Source: Polytrichum commune (taxonomy: Eukaryota; Streptophyta; Polytrichopsida; Polytrichales; Polytrichaceae). Taken from it: a stretch of DNA of 64,000 nt. Position 1 is the first letter of the stretch. Every line of letters begins with the position of its first letter. The position numbers and the translations under genes are program-made. Shown here piece after piece: positions 34,951-46,972 of the stretch. The stretch covers positions 48,543,169-48,607,168 of the forward strand of contig OX485806.1 in assembly GCA_950295325.1 (NCBI GenBank), read 5' to 3'. The notes under the pieces are model-generated. The model saw nothing but the letters and a program-made list of their open reading frames with translations, was not told where the DNA came from and did not search any database.

Positions 34951-37905
34951 TAGTTTTTTCATCCAGGGTTCCAACTCGAAAACACCCAGGGAAGACTAAT
35001 TGAGTGTCAGATGTATCTTTAGTTGGTCACGATAAGGTCGATTGATAGTTCAAAGGGATAATGGAGTGGGTTTAACACTTCATTATCATAAGAACTCTAT
35101 TCTCATGTGAATTAACTTTTCACTTCCTCACCATAACTAGATTTAGTCATTACACACATGGTGATACTACTTAGCATATTTCCATACATGTAAAAATTAG
35201 AACTTAATAAATTTTAATAAAAAATCTAGTTACAAGTGACAGAACCACGAACCGGGAACGAAGCGAGAAACGTCCTAAGCGAATTGGACCAGAACAGTGA
35301 CTCAAGTCTAGTAGCGAGTATCGAGTCAAGAATCTAGAGTCCGAATCACCAGTAGACAGTCAAATAGATAGCCTAGTCACAAGTGCCAAGTAGACAGTCT
35401 TAGTTCCAAGTAACGAGTCTAGTCACCAGTAACCAGTAGCGAGTTTTGTTGTGTCATGGGAAGCATCTGGACACATTAGCCATTGTGGAGAGATAGGTTT
35501 TATACCTGCACTAGGTGGGGCTCCCAATCAATATGGGATAAGTGGGCGCGCTCTCCTCTCTTCACAGCTTTTCCTTCAGGATCTCCCGCGTTCGCTTTTA
35601 AAGCGGTTGCCCCACGATTTGAAACACGATCCTCCTCGCTACCGCTTTATTTGAGATCTATCTTCGGAAGCATTCATCATATTCAACAGATTAAAGATAA
35701 CTCACACCATGCTTGGCACGTAACTGGTGTCACAGATTTCCAAGGAAGAAGAACATTCTTCATTCGTTGCAAACTTTCAATTTGGGCAGTTTCAGAGCAC
35801 AATCGAATCTCCTAGCCATTGTGGTTCAATCGACTCCTGCTCATTGAACGAATAGAAGTATTGAGGAAAAGTGATTACTTATATCCTCTTCTAGGAGCCG
35901 GTACATTGAAATTACTTTCGAGAAAGTGATAATCCGACAGAAGAAAATGGTGGCTCAATCCTCTTCGAGGAACGAAGTCTCCTGCTCGGTTGCGAGGATG
36001 TACTGGGCTTGCTTTGACTGGTGCACTTAGAATTCATCTCATTGATTATGATGAACCCAGAAGAATCTACTTAATTCTCAACATTGACACTTCGGGGTGA
36101 ATTTAGGAATCGAAAGATTCGCTCTTTCCATCCCCACATCCACATTGTGAGATTCTACACACCGGTAATTCATATATTCTTTCCATCAGTACAACAAATG
36201 TTGATTCTGTGACTGGTTTGAAGATTCGTAGAGGGAATTAATTACGTAGGAAACTGATTTCACGCATTCATGGAAGTTTTTCGCTTACAACAAAAATTCT
36301 CGGAGAAAATCGGACAATCTCCCTCCAAAGACACCAGAGGGAACTACAGGTTCTTCATTCACCTGACTGCCTCAACTAATGGTGATGAGTAAAACCATGA
36401 GGTTAATTACTGAAAACATGAATAAGTCAGCTTAGTTCAAGCCCCGAAATTACATCAAATTCGCTGAGAGTGTCATAGTTAGAAAACCATGGTTGAACTC
36501 ACAAAGGGAATTATGGGGACTGGGGAATATATTCTCACTTATGTAGAATTCACATTCTGCCACATGGGTTTCATACTCAGAATATTTCCTCTTTTCCATC
36601 CAGAGAAATTACTAGCGACCAAGATAATGAATTAAAACTTCAGAATGTTGGTGTTTAAAGAGTACGCACTGATTACACAGAGAAAATGCTTCACGCCAGT
36701 CCTATTCTTACACAGTAATTTATGAATTCGGGAAATACACTCTCTTCCCGAGAGGGTTTGTTTATTCCCATTCTCCTTGCGACTCAAATCTTCCTATTGA
36801 CAATCGACCTAATCTCCCATTCAACACGTCATATGAGATTTATGATCGAATATCCCCACTTAGTCCTAACACAACATGTACTCTCCACATTCCTATTCTG
36901 AGCTAAATTACTGCAACCCCGCAACTAGTAGTGCTCATAAATTACTTACACGAATGCGTTATCTTTCTTAAAAATGAGATTACAAAATCTTCACTTATAC
37001 TTATTTCTTGACAAACCAAAGCCTCTCATTTCCTCATGTCGAGATATCACACCACCTAATTGGATACTGAGCACACATCAAGACATTCACATTGGAAACG
37101 TCAAATTGCCCCTCTCGGATTTAGAATCTTAAGATACTGTCCAAGAGATTATGGATTAATCTGACTCCAACTCATACGCTAAATCCACATTCCTTTGTTC
37201 AAGAGTTTCACACTCCTGAATCAAATCCCACCCGAACAACAAGATGTTCAATTTCCACTTTCATCAACAAGTGGTACAAATGATATAACTGAATTTACAA
37301 TTTGATATATTTCAAAAGTATGATTTACAATGCAACTGAAGGGTTTCACACCCAGTAATTGGGAGAGACTACAAAATCACTCTCTTCACGAGAGGCAAAT
37401 CCAAACTCCGATTCTTTCTTTTGTCCTCTTCCTCCTCCTTCTTATCTTCCTGTCCCGAAAGGTGGTGACTGACCTTAGCTAAGATATCAAGGGCTTCTTC
37501 TAATTGTCACATGTGAATTCCATGACTCCTGATATCTTCTATACTACGGACAGCTAGGTAATATTCTATCACACTTGCCTGTTTCCATTCCTCAGTGACT
37601 AATCACCTATTTTATCACTGTTTTTTGAGTCTTGAGTGTAATTTGTCACTCATCTATTCTTCAAGGTCAAAAATCACATATCCTATCCAAAAAATGGTAT
37701 CACATAGCCCTTTCCTTTACTGATTGGCGTCCCTGCCAATCCGAAGTCTCTTGATGGAGGATCCTTTAGTGTCGTCCTCTTCTCCTTCACGTGTGTGACC
37801 TCGACTCCTCGATCCGCTGGGATGCCTACTCTCCTTCGCTTCCAATCGGATAAGGGCTCTCTGTAAATCCTCGTCCTGCGCGACCACGTGAGGAGTGTTC
37901 GCTCA
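34951..37905. other. Non-coding stretch with a short minisatellite
   Basis: No convincing gene. A minisatellite of 'agtagcgagt', 'agtcaccagt' and 'agacagtc' words lies at about 35240-35445. The open frames around 35451-35815 lack recognisable features. At 37735-37905, minus strand, a short coding-like piece ('RALIRLEAKESRHP', 'SSIKRLRIGRDANQ') could be the tail of the gag-like gene upstream. The half palindrome 'CCCGAGAGGG' appears at about 36750. Confidence 0.4.
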
Positions 37906-37908
37906 TTG

Positions 37909-38823
37909 TCATTTCAGGAACCTCTCGAATGGTCCCACCCTTGTGAAAGGAAATTCATTGATAAGGCTGGGATGAACTCCCTCAATGAAATGGGTGATAG
38001 CCATAGCTTCCACCAGCCGCGTCCACGGGTAGATCACTCTAAGACATTTTTGTGCACCACGTGCGGCTAGGGGTTTTTTTATTTTGGGGCTATTTACCTT
38101 CAAGGGTTGAATTAAAGCCTCCCTATAATTACTTAAATTTAAAAAATCGCCCATTTGTTTGCACCCTTCCATTACTTATATTGTCCAAGTCACTACAATT
38201 TTTTGTACTCTATATTCCTTTTAAGTAATAAAAGCTAATCTACTTCCTAACGCAATTGATGAGTGTTGAGGGAAAGCATGGAAACAAAGAAGGGTGCAAA
38301 CAGTAATACCATTGCAAACAGAATTATGAAGAAAACACATAAGAGACCATAGCAAAGTAATACCAATTATCATCCATCCCCGTGAGTCCTAAACCCATTT
38401 ACATACCATACTAAACATACCTTCTACGATCCTTATCTTCAGCCCCTATATAATTTTACAAAAAAATAATGGCCCACGTTTTATGTCCATCTAACTTACT
38501 TATAATGGGATTGTCTACATTTAATGGCCACTTCATTATTTGGAATTCCTTTATAATTTTTATTTCAGATGATTTTAATCCTCTCTATATTATGCCACAC
38601 GTCGTTTTTAAAATGCACTAAGTGATCTACCCGTGGCCGCATCCAACGGGAGGGTCAGTATTGCAGCTTGAGTAGCATAAAAAATTCTTGCCTCGATTCG
38701 TGGTAGTAGTTAATATTGATGGCAAAATTCCAGCACGGACACTACTCAGCTAACACTGCACAAAACACCGCAACTCTAAAACACACAGGGTCTTTGTGAG
38801 TCTGGTGCTCTTCATAAAATCTC
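37909..38823 (-). pseudogene. Broken continuation of a gag-like gene, split by a MITE
   Basis: Minus-strand text on both sides of the insertion at 38024-38635 joins in frame. Reading from 38820, after stops, it includes 'EFFMLLKLQY' before the insertion and 'MAITHFIEGVHPSLINEF' and 'RVGPFERFLK' after it. It follows the gag-like ORFs at 38859-40930 on the same strand and is probably their decayed 3' part. Confidence 0.35.
38024..38635. mobile_element. MITE of about 612 bp with inverted ends CACGGGTAGATCACT
   Basis: The left end CACGGGTAGATCACT and right end AGTGATCTACCCGTG are exact inverted copies. Similarity continues inward (left 'aagacatttttgtgcacc' then acgtg; right inverted 'agtgcattttaaaaacg' then acgtg). 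Flanks GCCGCGTCC (38016-38024) and GCCGCATCC (38636-38644) match at 8 of 9 positions, which would suit a Mutator-type 9-bp target duplication. No coding capacity. Confidence 0.65.
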
Positions 38824-38858
38824 AAATATGCGTCTCTACATTGCCCCGGTGTGTTGAA

Positions 38859-40930
38859 TCATGGAGCCCCTTGAACCTGCGGCCAATTGTACTCCACTGA
38901 GGCAATGGTCGCCTCAGGTGACCATTTGTGTCGCCGTGCACAAGGACAAAACTGGGGATGAAGCTGTACCGCCGGAGGTGGTTCAAAGGACCATGCTCCA
39001 CTTTGTTGTCGGTACACCAAATCAGCTGCCACTTTCTCGATCTGAGATAGTCCATAATCTTCCAAAATCCATGCTAAGGCTAGCCACGTTGGTATTGGCC
39101 TCTCCCCTTCATCATCAAACAACTCCCTGTAGTGCCCAAGATAGCGATGATTGGCTGCCGATCCTTCCACCGGCATGTCGATGGTGCGAATGTAGCGAGG
39201 ACAGTAACCAAGTGGGGCTAGACAAAATTCCACCTGTGGTTGAACCGATAACACCGGGGCCCTTCGTCCTTCAATGGCCTTCAAGTAGCGTTCAATCCGG
39301 TCCAGGGCCTTCTCCCGATTGTACAAGTAATGGGTGGCCGTGAAATCATCCACCTGGTCCGAAATATAGACTCGACGAAGGCTATAACTTAAGACTCTCT
39401 CAAGGTACTTATCATCTTTCACTAAAGGGGCTACTGCCTCGAGGTTAGTTTTCCACTGAACCACTGTCTCTCTCCCTGGACTATAAAACTGCTGAGACAT
39501 TAGGATACTATAATCGGCCCAATCTACATTCCTACCTTCAGCAAGCCGTCTCAGGTCTCGTCGCTGGTGAAGACATTCCTCACACTCCGCATAATAAAGG
39601 TAAATTCTACCTCCCATGTCACCCATCTTAATGAACGCTAAAAAGGGTCAGACAACTGGAGGTGTTTCCTAACTAGGACCTCTGTGAGCAGGTTTTCAAC
39701 TTTAAATTTCTCACAGAATGACCACATTTCAAAAAACTGGGACCTATTTAAGACATCCCCTACCTCATACCCTGTCATGGTCAAGAGCAAGTCCCGATGA
39801 ATCTCATAAAACTGGTGCAAGTTAAAATTCAACGCAATTTTACTCTCTATCTCCCAGAATTTTGCACACACCTCATCAGTCAAAAACTTACCCTCTACCG
39901 ACACTGGACCGGGTGCTACGGGAATTGTTGAGGTCGAAGGATCCATCATACTATAGTCCATAGTGTTACTGGACCTCTCCACTATCAGGGGTTTTGGAGC
40001 TACTCGCCCTGCTCCCTCCTTTTCGAGTCGAGCATAATCTTGGCGTAGCTCAGTCAGCTGCAACTTCAAAGCCGAATTCTGTGCTTGTAGCTCGGCAAAT
40101 CGCTGATGGTCCTTCAGCTTGTCTTGGAGTAACTGATTGACTTGTTGAAGACACTCTGCGTTTTTCTCCTGGGCCAACTCCAACTTACTTTGCTTCTCTG
40201 CTAGTTGCTTGTTCAACTCAGCTATATTGAACTTCATTATTGCATGCTAGGCTTCAATCTCCTCCGAAGTCGGGGATGGTGGGGACAACACTCCTCTAAC
40301 TAGCAAGGGTCGCGGGGGCGTCACCTCGGCTGGTTTCGAGGCTGCCTCACACAAACACGAAATGTAAAAGGCGGAATAAAGGTACAGAATTGGCGGACTC
40401 TGCGCCTTCCGCACCTGAATCTCTTCATTTATTCTTTGCTGAATAATGAGGGGCCAATACACTTGCTTCCCTTTCCAAGCACGAATGGCCGCGACCACAT
40501 AGTTCTGCTCCATCTTCGCCTCCTCTGGTCGAAAGAAGAAATAATTATTCACAAAATCAAACCACATTTTCCAATGGTGACGGGCTAGTCCGATTCCCCA
40601 CTTCGTTTCCTTCCCCCACCGAAATTTGTATTCGAAAATCCCCTCAGCCTCTGCTTTGGTCAGGTCCGGTAGCTTTTCTTCCTCAGAACCGCGGTTGGTC
40701 AACGAAAAGGTCTGGCCGATGGCGAAAGTGGAAAAATACACTGTTACCCCGTCCACTAGGGTTGTCTTCGCCTTGAGCTGGTACGTGTTGACAAATTGAG
40801 TAACATTCTTGTCATGCACTACTCTTTCTGCGTCACGAATCCAGAGGAAAAACTCCCAAATCCCAACCTTCTCCAAATTACTACGATTCTTCGCCATCAC
40901 TTGTTGAAGCCTCCTCGGAATATCGGCCAA
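38859..40930 (-). pseudogene. Gag-like protein with coiled coil, one in-frame UAG and one frameshift
   Basis: The first ORF (40930-40247) is a 227-residue globular part ('VGIWEFFLWIRDAERVVHD', 'EYKFRWGKETKWGIGLA', 'MWFDFVNNYFFFRPEEA'). A TAG stops it, and the same frame reopens at once: 40237-39638 holds a strong coiled coil ('LNKQLAEKQSKLELAQEK', 'LQAQNSALKLQLTELRQ') and a helical part. A third ORF in another frame (39626-38859) has 'YLYYAECEECLHQRRDLRRL' and 'RIERYLKAIEGRRAPVL'. The layout of globular domain, stop, then coiled coil resembles the gag-like gene at 8816-10855, although sequence identity is low. It probably belongs to a plant retroelement without visible pol. Function is inferred. 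Confidence 0.5.
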
Positions 40931-42650
40931 GGCAAGTGCCTAGACCGGGACGACTGGTTCCATGACCTCTAGTTTTTTACGTTCTCGCACACACTTAGAC
41001 TGTCACTGTTAAAATGACACTTGCTTTAGCCTGTCTCTAGAGTCCGTAACTAATTCTTCACCCTGCAGTCATTGTCACAACTCAGTTCAGTTATTGCTCA
41101 AAACACAAAACATATTGCACTTTAACCTATGGCCTGCGACTTAGAATCAGAGACCGCTATTTGGACATGACCACTTGATAGAACTATCTTTGTGTGACTT
41201 CTAAAAGTTCTGGCCCATTTAAGATTACATGACTTCGACATTCTTGTTCTGACCATTCAATCCTTGTTCTATAATTACTTAAGACATAGAGGAAAAAGAT
41301 TGAATCATGAAGAAGAAGAAGACACTATGGCAGTAGGGGCCTTGCTATGAGAAGAAATGCAAGAGTAAGATCTATTCTTAACTGTAATTTTTCTTTCTTT
41401 ATTGATTCGAACCCCATTTTTGGCTCTTATTGCCTACTACATTGTGCTCCCTTTCTGGTCCATTATCTCCGCATTACTTCTTCCAAGCTATTATTATCCA
41501 TATTTTCTTTTGTCTCTTCTTTACAATCTGAGTGATATTTTCTTCTTTTACTCTCTTGATTTTTCCACTCACCACTTGATTCTGATTCACTTAGAGAAGT
41601 CCTTCTTCCACTCTATTTCATGTCACTCTCTATTGAATATCAATTACTATGAAGAGAATCACTCGGCCAGAGTCCTAAGAATTGACTAGGGAAAGAAGAT
41701 TTTTTTCATAAAGAGAAGCTCTCTTCACTCATTGGTCATTATGTTTCCTCTCATGCCTCTTTTTCACTCTGATCGCTCTTTTGATTTCTCTTTCTCTCTT
41801 ACATTTCTCAGCAATGTGACACTCACTTCTTTCTCTATTGCATTACTATAGTTCTCTTTCTTAAAGAACTTTGCACACACACAACCATATTGTTAGGGTT
41901 CAATACATACATACATTTGAATTCTTGCTTTCTTATTAACGACTTTGTTGGGCTCAGCAAACTTATATTCTGAAAATCAAAGCTTTGGGAGCGAATCGCA
42001 TACCTGAGAAAGTTGGCTTCTTACTTCAACACCGACTCTCCTCCGCAATTCTCCTTCTCCTTCGACACTCCAAGTTGCTCTGCCGCTCCGCAATTGAGAG
42101 AGCTCTTCCCCCTGTTTCTCTCACACTCTTTTTTTCACTACAACTATCACTTAGCTCAATTCTCAGCTTCACGCTTCTTTCTTTTTGTCTCAAATGTGGG
42201 TTTCAACACGAATTCCTCTCTCAGCTGCACTCACTACCAGGCCAAGTCTGATTGTAACGCTTTGGGTGTGGCCGCAGTCAAGTGACATACTGACGGCTCA
42301 CGGCCCAACCGTCAATCCCACTTGAAAAGTGACTTCTTTCACACTAGGGTTGTTCCGTCCCTATTCCTTTCATAATGACTACTCAATGTCACTTCCCTCA
42401 ACTTTTGTCTTTTATTTTGGACTCGGGGTCCAATCCATTTCTTATGTTCTGCTCTTTAGACTGTCTTCTTAAAATTCTTCGTTTTTTTGAATGCTATTAA
42501 GAGCTAATTGGGTGATTTTCAGTTTTAAATTTTCAAAAGACAACAGGTGGCAAAAAAATACAAAATAACTAATAATATGATTTTGTTAACTTAATATATT
42601 TTATTTACTTAATATATCCTCCCTCCCCCCTTAAACTAAGGAATTGTCCT
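40931..42650. other. Non-coding; probable LTR or untranslated DNA between an integrase end and the gag-like start
   Basis: On the minus strand this lies downstream of the integrase fragment (42654-43260) and upstream of the gag-like ATG, so it may be an LTR shared by two partial elements. A purine tract AAGGGGGGAGGGAGG (minus strand, about 42620-42634) fits a polypurine tract beside an LTR. No LTR copy elsewhere was found. Pyrimidine-rich text (41380-42200) carries only chance frames. Confidence 0.35.
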
Positions 42651-42653
42651 CAG

Positions 42654-43260
42654 TTACTTGCGATATAACTTCAAACGATTTCCATTAAGTTGGGTGGGTA
42701 AGACATTTCCCGCAAAATCTTCCAAATCAAAAGAGCCATTGGCATGTATGACCCGTACTTTATAAGGGCCTAACCAATGTAATCGGAATTTTCCCAGAAA
42801 TTTTTGAAACCGGCTGTCGTATAATAATACGAGATCCGTCAATGTAATCTTTTTATCCTTCATCTTACTATCATAGTAAGACTTACGCCATTTTTGGATG
42901 GCGGCGGTATTTAAATATGCTTGACTACGAGTTTCATCTAATTTTTCAAGCATATTAATACGAACCTCTAGAGACTCTACCGGCCCCAAAGGCTCATTGA
43001 TGGCAATTCTTAATGAAGGTAGCTCCAATTCAATGGGTAAAATTGCCTCTTGGCCGTATACTAATTGGAAAGGTGTAAATTTGGTTGTGACCTTATATGC
43101 GGTTCTATAGGCCCATAAAGCATCAATCAGTTTCGTATTCCAATCAGTCATAGACCCTTGGACCGTCTTAGTGATGATTTTACATAAAATGCCATTAGTT
43201 TTCTCGGTTTGCCCATTAGCTCGTGGGTGGTAGGGTGTAGTTAATCGGTGTTTGATTTTA
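42654..43260 (-). pseudogene. Integrase C-terminal fragment of a non-chromodomain Ty3 element
   Basis: Minus strand from about 43260: 'YHPRANGQTEKTNGILCKI' (around the third catalytic Glu), then 'LIDALWAYRTAYKVTTKF', 'PFQLVYGQEAILPIELELP', a helical stretch, 'LVLLYDSRFQKFLGKFRLH' and 'WLGPYKVRVIHANGSFDLED', ending 'RLKLYRK' at 42654. It lacks a chromodomain and resembles Tat/Athila-type integrases (from memory). It is cut at its 5' side by the 125-bp satellite. Confidence 0.75.
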
Positions 43261-44028
43261 TGAACTTGGATTGATGAACTTAAACCCCCCCCCCGACTGA
43301 AATATCAAAAAATAAAACATTTCAGACTATCTTACCAAAATTTTGTATACACCTAAACATACTTAGGCCACCCGCTCGGCTCCGAGAGGGTGCTTGGATT
43401 GATGAACTTAAACCCCCCCCGACTGAAATATCCAAAAATAAAACATTTCAGATTATCTTAACAACATTCTGGATACACCTAAACATAATAAGGCCACCCT
43501 CTCGGGGCCGAGAGGGTGCTTGGATTCATGACCTTAACCCCCCCCCCCGACTGAAAAAATCCACAAGTCAAACATTTCAGACTATCTTACCAACATTTTG
43601 TATACACCTACACATATGAAGGCCACCCTCTCGGCCGAGAGAGGGTGCTTGGATTAATGAACTCAAACCCCCCCCCGACTGAAATATCGAACAATCAAAC
43701 ATTTCAGACTCTCTTGCCAACATTCTGTATACACCTAAACATATGAGGGCCACCCTCTCGGGGTCGGGAGGGTGCTTGGATTAATGACCTTAAACCCTTC
43801 CCCGACTGAAAAATCCAAAAATGAAACATTTCAGACTATCTTAACAACATTTTGGATACACCTAAACATAATAAGGCCACCCTCTCGGGGCCGAGAGGGT
43901 GCTTGGATTAATGAACTCAAACACCCCCCCCCCCCGACTGAAATATCGAAAAATCAAGCATTTCAGACTCTGTTGCCAACATTCTGTTTACACCTAAACA
44001 TATGAAGGCCACCCTCTGGGGCCAAGAG
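43258..44028. repeat. 125-bp satellite, block 2
   Basis: Palindrome-bearing units at about 43373, 43492, 43620, 43749, 43873 and 44008. The array stops where the degraded chromovirus inserts (left flank AAGAG at 44024-44028, right flank GAGAG at 50351-50355) and resumes at 50351. Confidence 0.9.
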
Positions 44029-44983
44029 TGTCGTGCACCTCTCCATGAGGAGTGTCCGAAACACCATGGGCACAAGGGGGACCCCGGAGTGACACCCGGG
44101 ACTTGTGGCGCCGTTGGTGAGAGGGCCCAAGTGATCCTAGTGTGGGTGAGGACCCCGGGCGTTGGGAACGCCTCGCACCCACGGAGACTAGGAGGCACAA
44201 GGGTAAGGCCATGAGCTATGCGTAGCTTATGGCGTGGTGATTCTAGAATGCTCAAGAACACCTCAAGCGGAGGTGTGAGCTAGGAGTTATGGCTATTTGA
44301 CAGCGCCCTGGTACAGCAGTGCCTGGGAGTGATTCCCGGGACTGCCAAGGTTCAAACAGGCATAACTTCCTCAATACTTGCCCGAATGGGGCAAGTGAGG
44401 AGTCCATCAACATCTACGTGAAGCGTAGATGAAGATGGAGTGGTTGGTTGTTAACATCAGACATCATACAAGGAAGTTATGATGGTCTGAAGCTGCTAGG
44501 GGCTTCTAGGCCCAGCGGCTAAAGGAAAATGTCCACTTGGCCCCAACTCTTGGTAGAGAGACAAGAGGTTGGTTGACGGTGGGGTAGGGGCCCCGCGTAA
44601 AGTCCTAGAGGCTTATATGGGTGAGGTGGTGTGGCCTCACCCACCCGAGGCCGAACGGCACGGCCTCCATGGGCTTTGGCCCATTGTGAGGCCATAGTTG
44701 CCTAGTATGCTTCGGGTTGTTCTAGTGTTGCTCCGGCAATGCGATGATCAATATAGGATTGGACTTCCATGGATGGAAGTCCACATTTGGGAATTGGTTA
44801 CCGATTAAGGGGTGAGTCCTGAAACTAAAGTAGGAGGGTTGGTTCCCCTCTTATGAACTATATGGTCCGGGGTAGGAGGAGCTAACCATTAGCATGGCGG
44901 AATGCGAATGGTTAGCGCTTGTAACCTTTGCTAGAATTGAAAATTGGCAAGATTGTCAAGGGGGGCTAGCAAGGGTTGCGACA
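44029..44983 (+). repeat. 5' LTR of the degraded chromovirus
   Basis: 955 bp, TGTCGTGC...GCGACA. It contains the same landmarks as the young LTR ('gaggcttatatgggtgagg', 'ggacttccatggatggaagt'). The intact primer-binding site TGGTATCAGAGC follows at 44986-44997. Confidence 0.9.
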
Positions 44984-45033
44984 CTTGGTATCAGAGCAGG
45001 GTTCCAATATTTGAGCTAGCACTTTGAGGTAGA

Positions 45034-46680
45034 CATGGCTATCAAAAATGCGGGTTATGATGGTGAGCCCGGGGTTTCCAAAAGGTTGTGAGGCTCAAAT
45101 TGGAACAAGGATCATGTGCAAGTGGATTGTGACCATACCATTGATTCTAATGACAATGGTGGGCATGAGGGTGGATTCGGTGAGGAAAATGGAGGAGTGC
45201 TTTGAAAGGGCTCCCGCAAATCTCGAAAAATATTCGGGGGCTAGAATACCGAATGCATCCGAAAGCTTGGACGGTGGTAATGTTGGATTGAAATTCCAAT
45301 CCAAATTGCTTAGAATGTGGTGAAGTTGGAATGGGTGCAAATGCAGCACTCAAGGCTTTTAGGCCTATGTCTGCGATTTAACCACCATAATGAATGGCAC
45401 AACTAAAATTGACTAGTTGACTAAGAAACACATCGTCTTATATGGGGTTTCAAAAGTGGGTGGTGAATACCATGTTCAACTCCCCAAAGCTTCTTGAGGA
45501 CGTATCGAGAATCTTTAAGATTTGAAGAACATTGAAGCCGATGGTCCCGAAAAGAAGTTGGGCGGCGCATCACCACAAAGTGGGTTTTAGCCGATATTGG
45601 TCCCAAAGAAATGGGCGAAAGTAGTTTGGCCCATTATACCAAGGCAAAACATAGTCGTGCCGCGGACAGAATGTTGGGAGGTGGGTTGATCCTACCAATG
45701 CAATTCATGTTCGTGCCGCGGACAAAGTGTGAAAGGTGGCTTTGTGCTACCAAGGCAAATCATGTTTGTTCCATGGACAAACTATTAGAAATTGGTTTTG
45801 TGGCACCAAACCAATTTGTCCCGCGGACGGAATGTTTAAAGTTGGGTTTGCGGACCAAGCCAAGCCAAGTTGCCGAGGACAGAATGTTGGACGATGGCTT
45901 TGTGGCCAAGGCTAGTAACCTTAAGCCAAGGCCAAGTCTCATGGAGTGACAAAGAATCAACAGACTCCTTGATGAGCCGAAGCTCATAAGGTATTGGGGC
46001 TTGCCGACGCGTATAGTGGGCAAGCTCATTAATGTGCGGTCTCTAAGGGTAAACCACATGAAATAAGGTAATGGCAATGTCTTTCACGTTATAATGTGGG
46101 ACATTGGAATTTGTGGACATTTTACACTATGTAAAATGGATGAGGTGCCCTCACTTTGGAGGACACCTTCTTTGAAACTCACATGAAAGATGTGAGGCGC
46201 AAGCCGGTGAGCTTGCGGTGCATTTGTGATGTGCCATGATGGCAAAGAATTGAACTACAAATTGACAAGGACTCATATGGTAGGAGGACCCAAGTTCAAT
46301 TTGGTCTTAATGGACCAAATGAAAAATGGTAAACATAATGGTCGTGGTTCAATTGGAGCAACTCCAAGAAACTCATGGGGAGGCTAGGAAAGATGGGCCT
46401 CCCCCAAACCATACTTGTGGGATATTGGTGAAATACAAGGATGTATTCACCAATGTGTTGCTCAAAATGTTACCACCAAGGAGTGAATTGCAACTTTGCT
46501 CAAGAAGAAATTGAGTTCTTGAGGCATGTGATGACAAAGGAAGTTGGTGGACAAACATGAAGAATGTCAAGGCAATCCAAGAGGAGAATTAGCCCTTGAC
46601 TCAAAAAAAGGCTTAGGTCATTGGTAGGCCTAGCCAACTACTACCACCACTTCATTCTAGATTTGTTTTAAGGTTGCTAG
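45034..46680 (+). pseudogene. Decayed gag-protease region with a tandemly expanded motif
   Basis: Starts at an ATG that matches the Gag start of the intact element, but stops and frameshifts occur almost at once ('RL*GSNWNK'). At 45640-45935 about five units of 55-65 bp repeat 'gccgcggacagaatgttg' and 'ggtggctttgtg-ccaaggc'; the intact element has one such unit after the zinc knuckle (near 28890). Protease-region homology follows to about 46320. Near 46490 the text jumps to the reverse-transcriptase segment 'gctcaagaagaaattgagtt', deleting the RT core. Confidence 0.75.
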
Positions 46681-46972
46681 GACCTTATTCAACTTATTGA
46701 AGAAATGGCTATCCCAAGAGTGGGATGAGCCTTGTCACCAAGCCTTTGGGAAGCTCAAGAGCAAGTTCCCTTCACAAGAAGTGGTTAAGTTTCCGGGTTT
46801 CATAAGCATTTTGAGGTGCACATGGAGACGAAGGACTTTACCATTGGCGGATGTTGATCCAAAATGGATGACCATTGCTTATGAGAGGATTAAGCTCCAT
46901 GGTTGTCGAACCTTGTCCGGCTTGTGCAAGAAATGGTTATCCCAAGAGTGGGATGAGCCGTGCCACCAAACC

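Noticed and set aside
35451-35815. Overlapping plus-strand ORFs of 67 and 110 codons
   Set aside because: No recognisable motif, no homologue in the window, and no splice or promoter support. Treated as chance frames.
41400-41425. tRNA T-arm-like text (gattcgaacccc)
   Set aside because: The reverse complement lacks the pairing T-stem, an anticodon arm and an acceptor stem.
41985-42285. Two overlapping ORFs in pyrimidine-rich DNA
   Set aside because: Composition alone (few stops in CT-rich DNA) explains them. They lie in a probable LTR or untranslated region.
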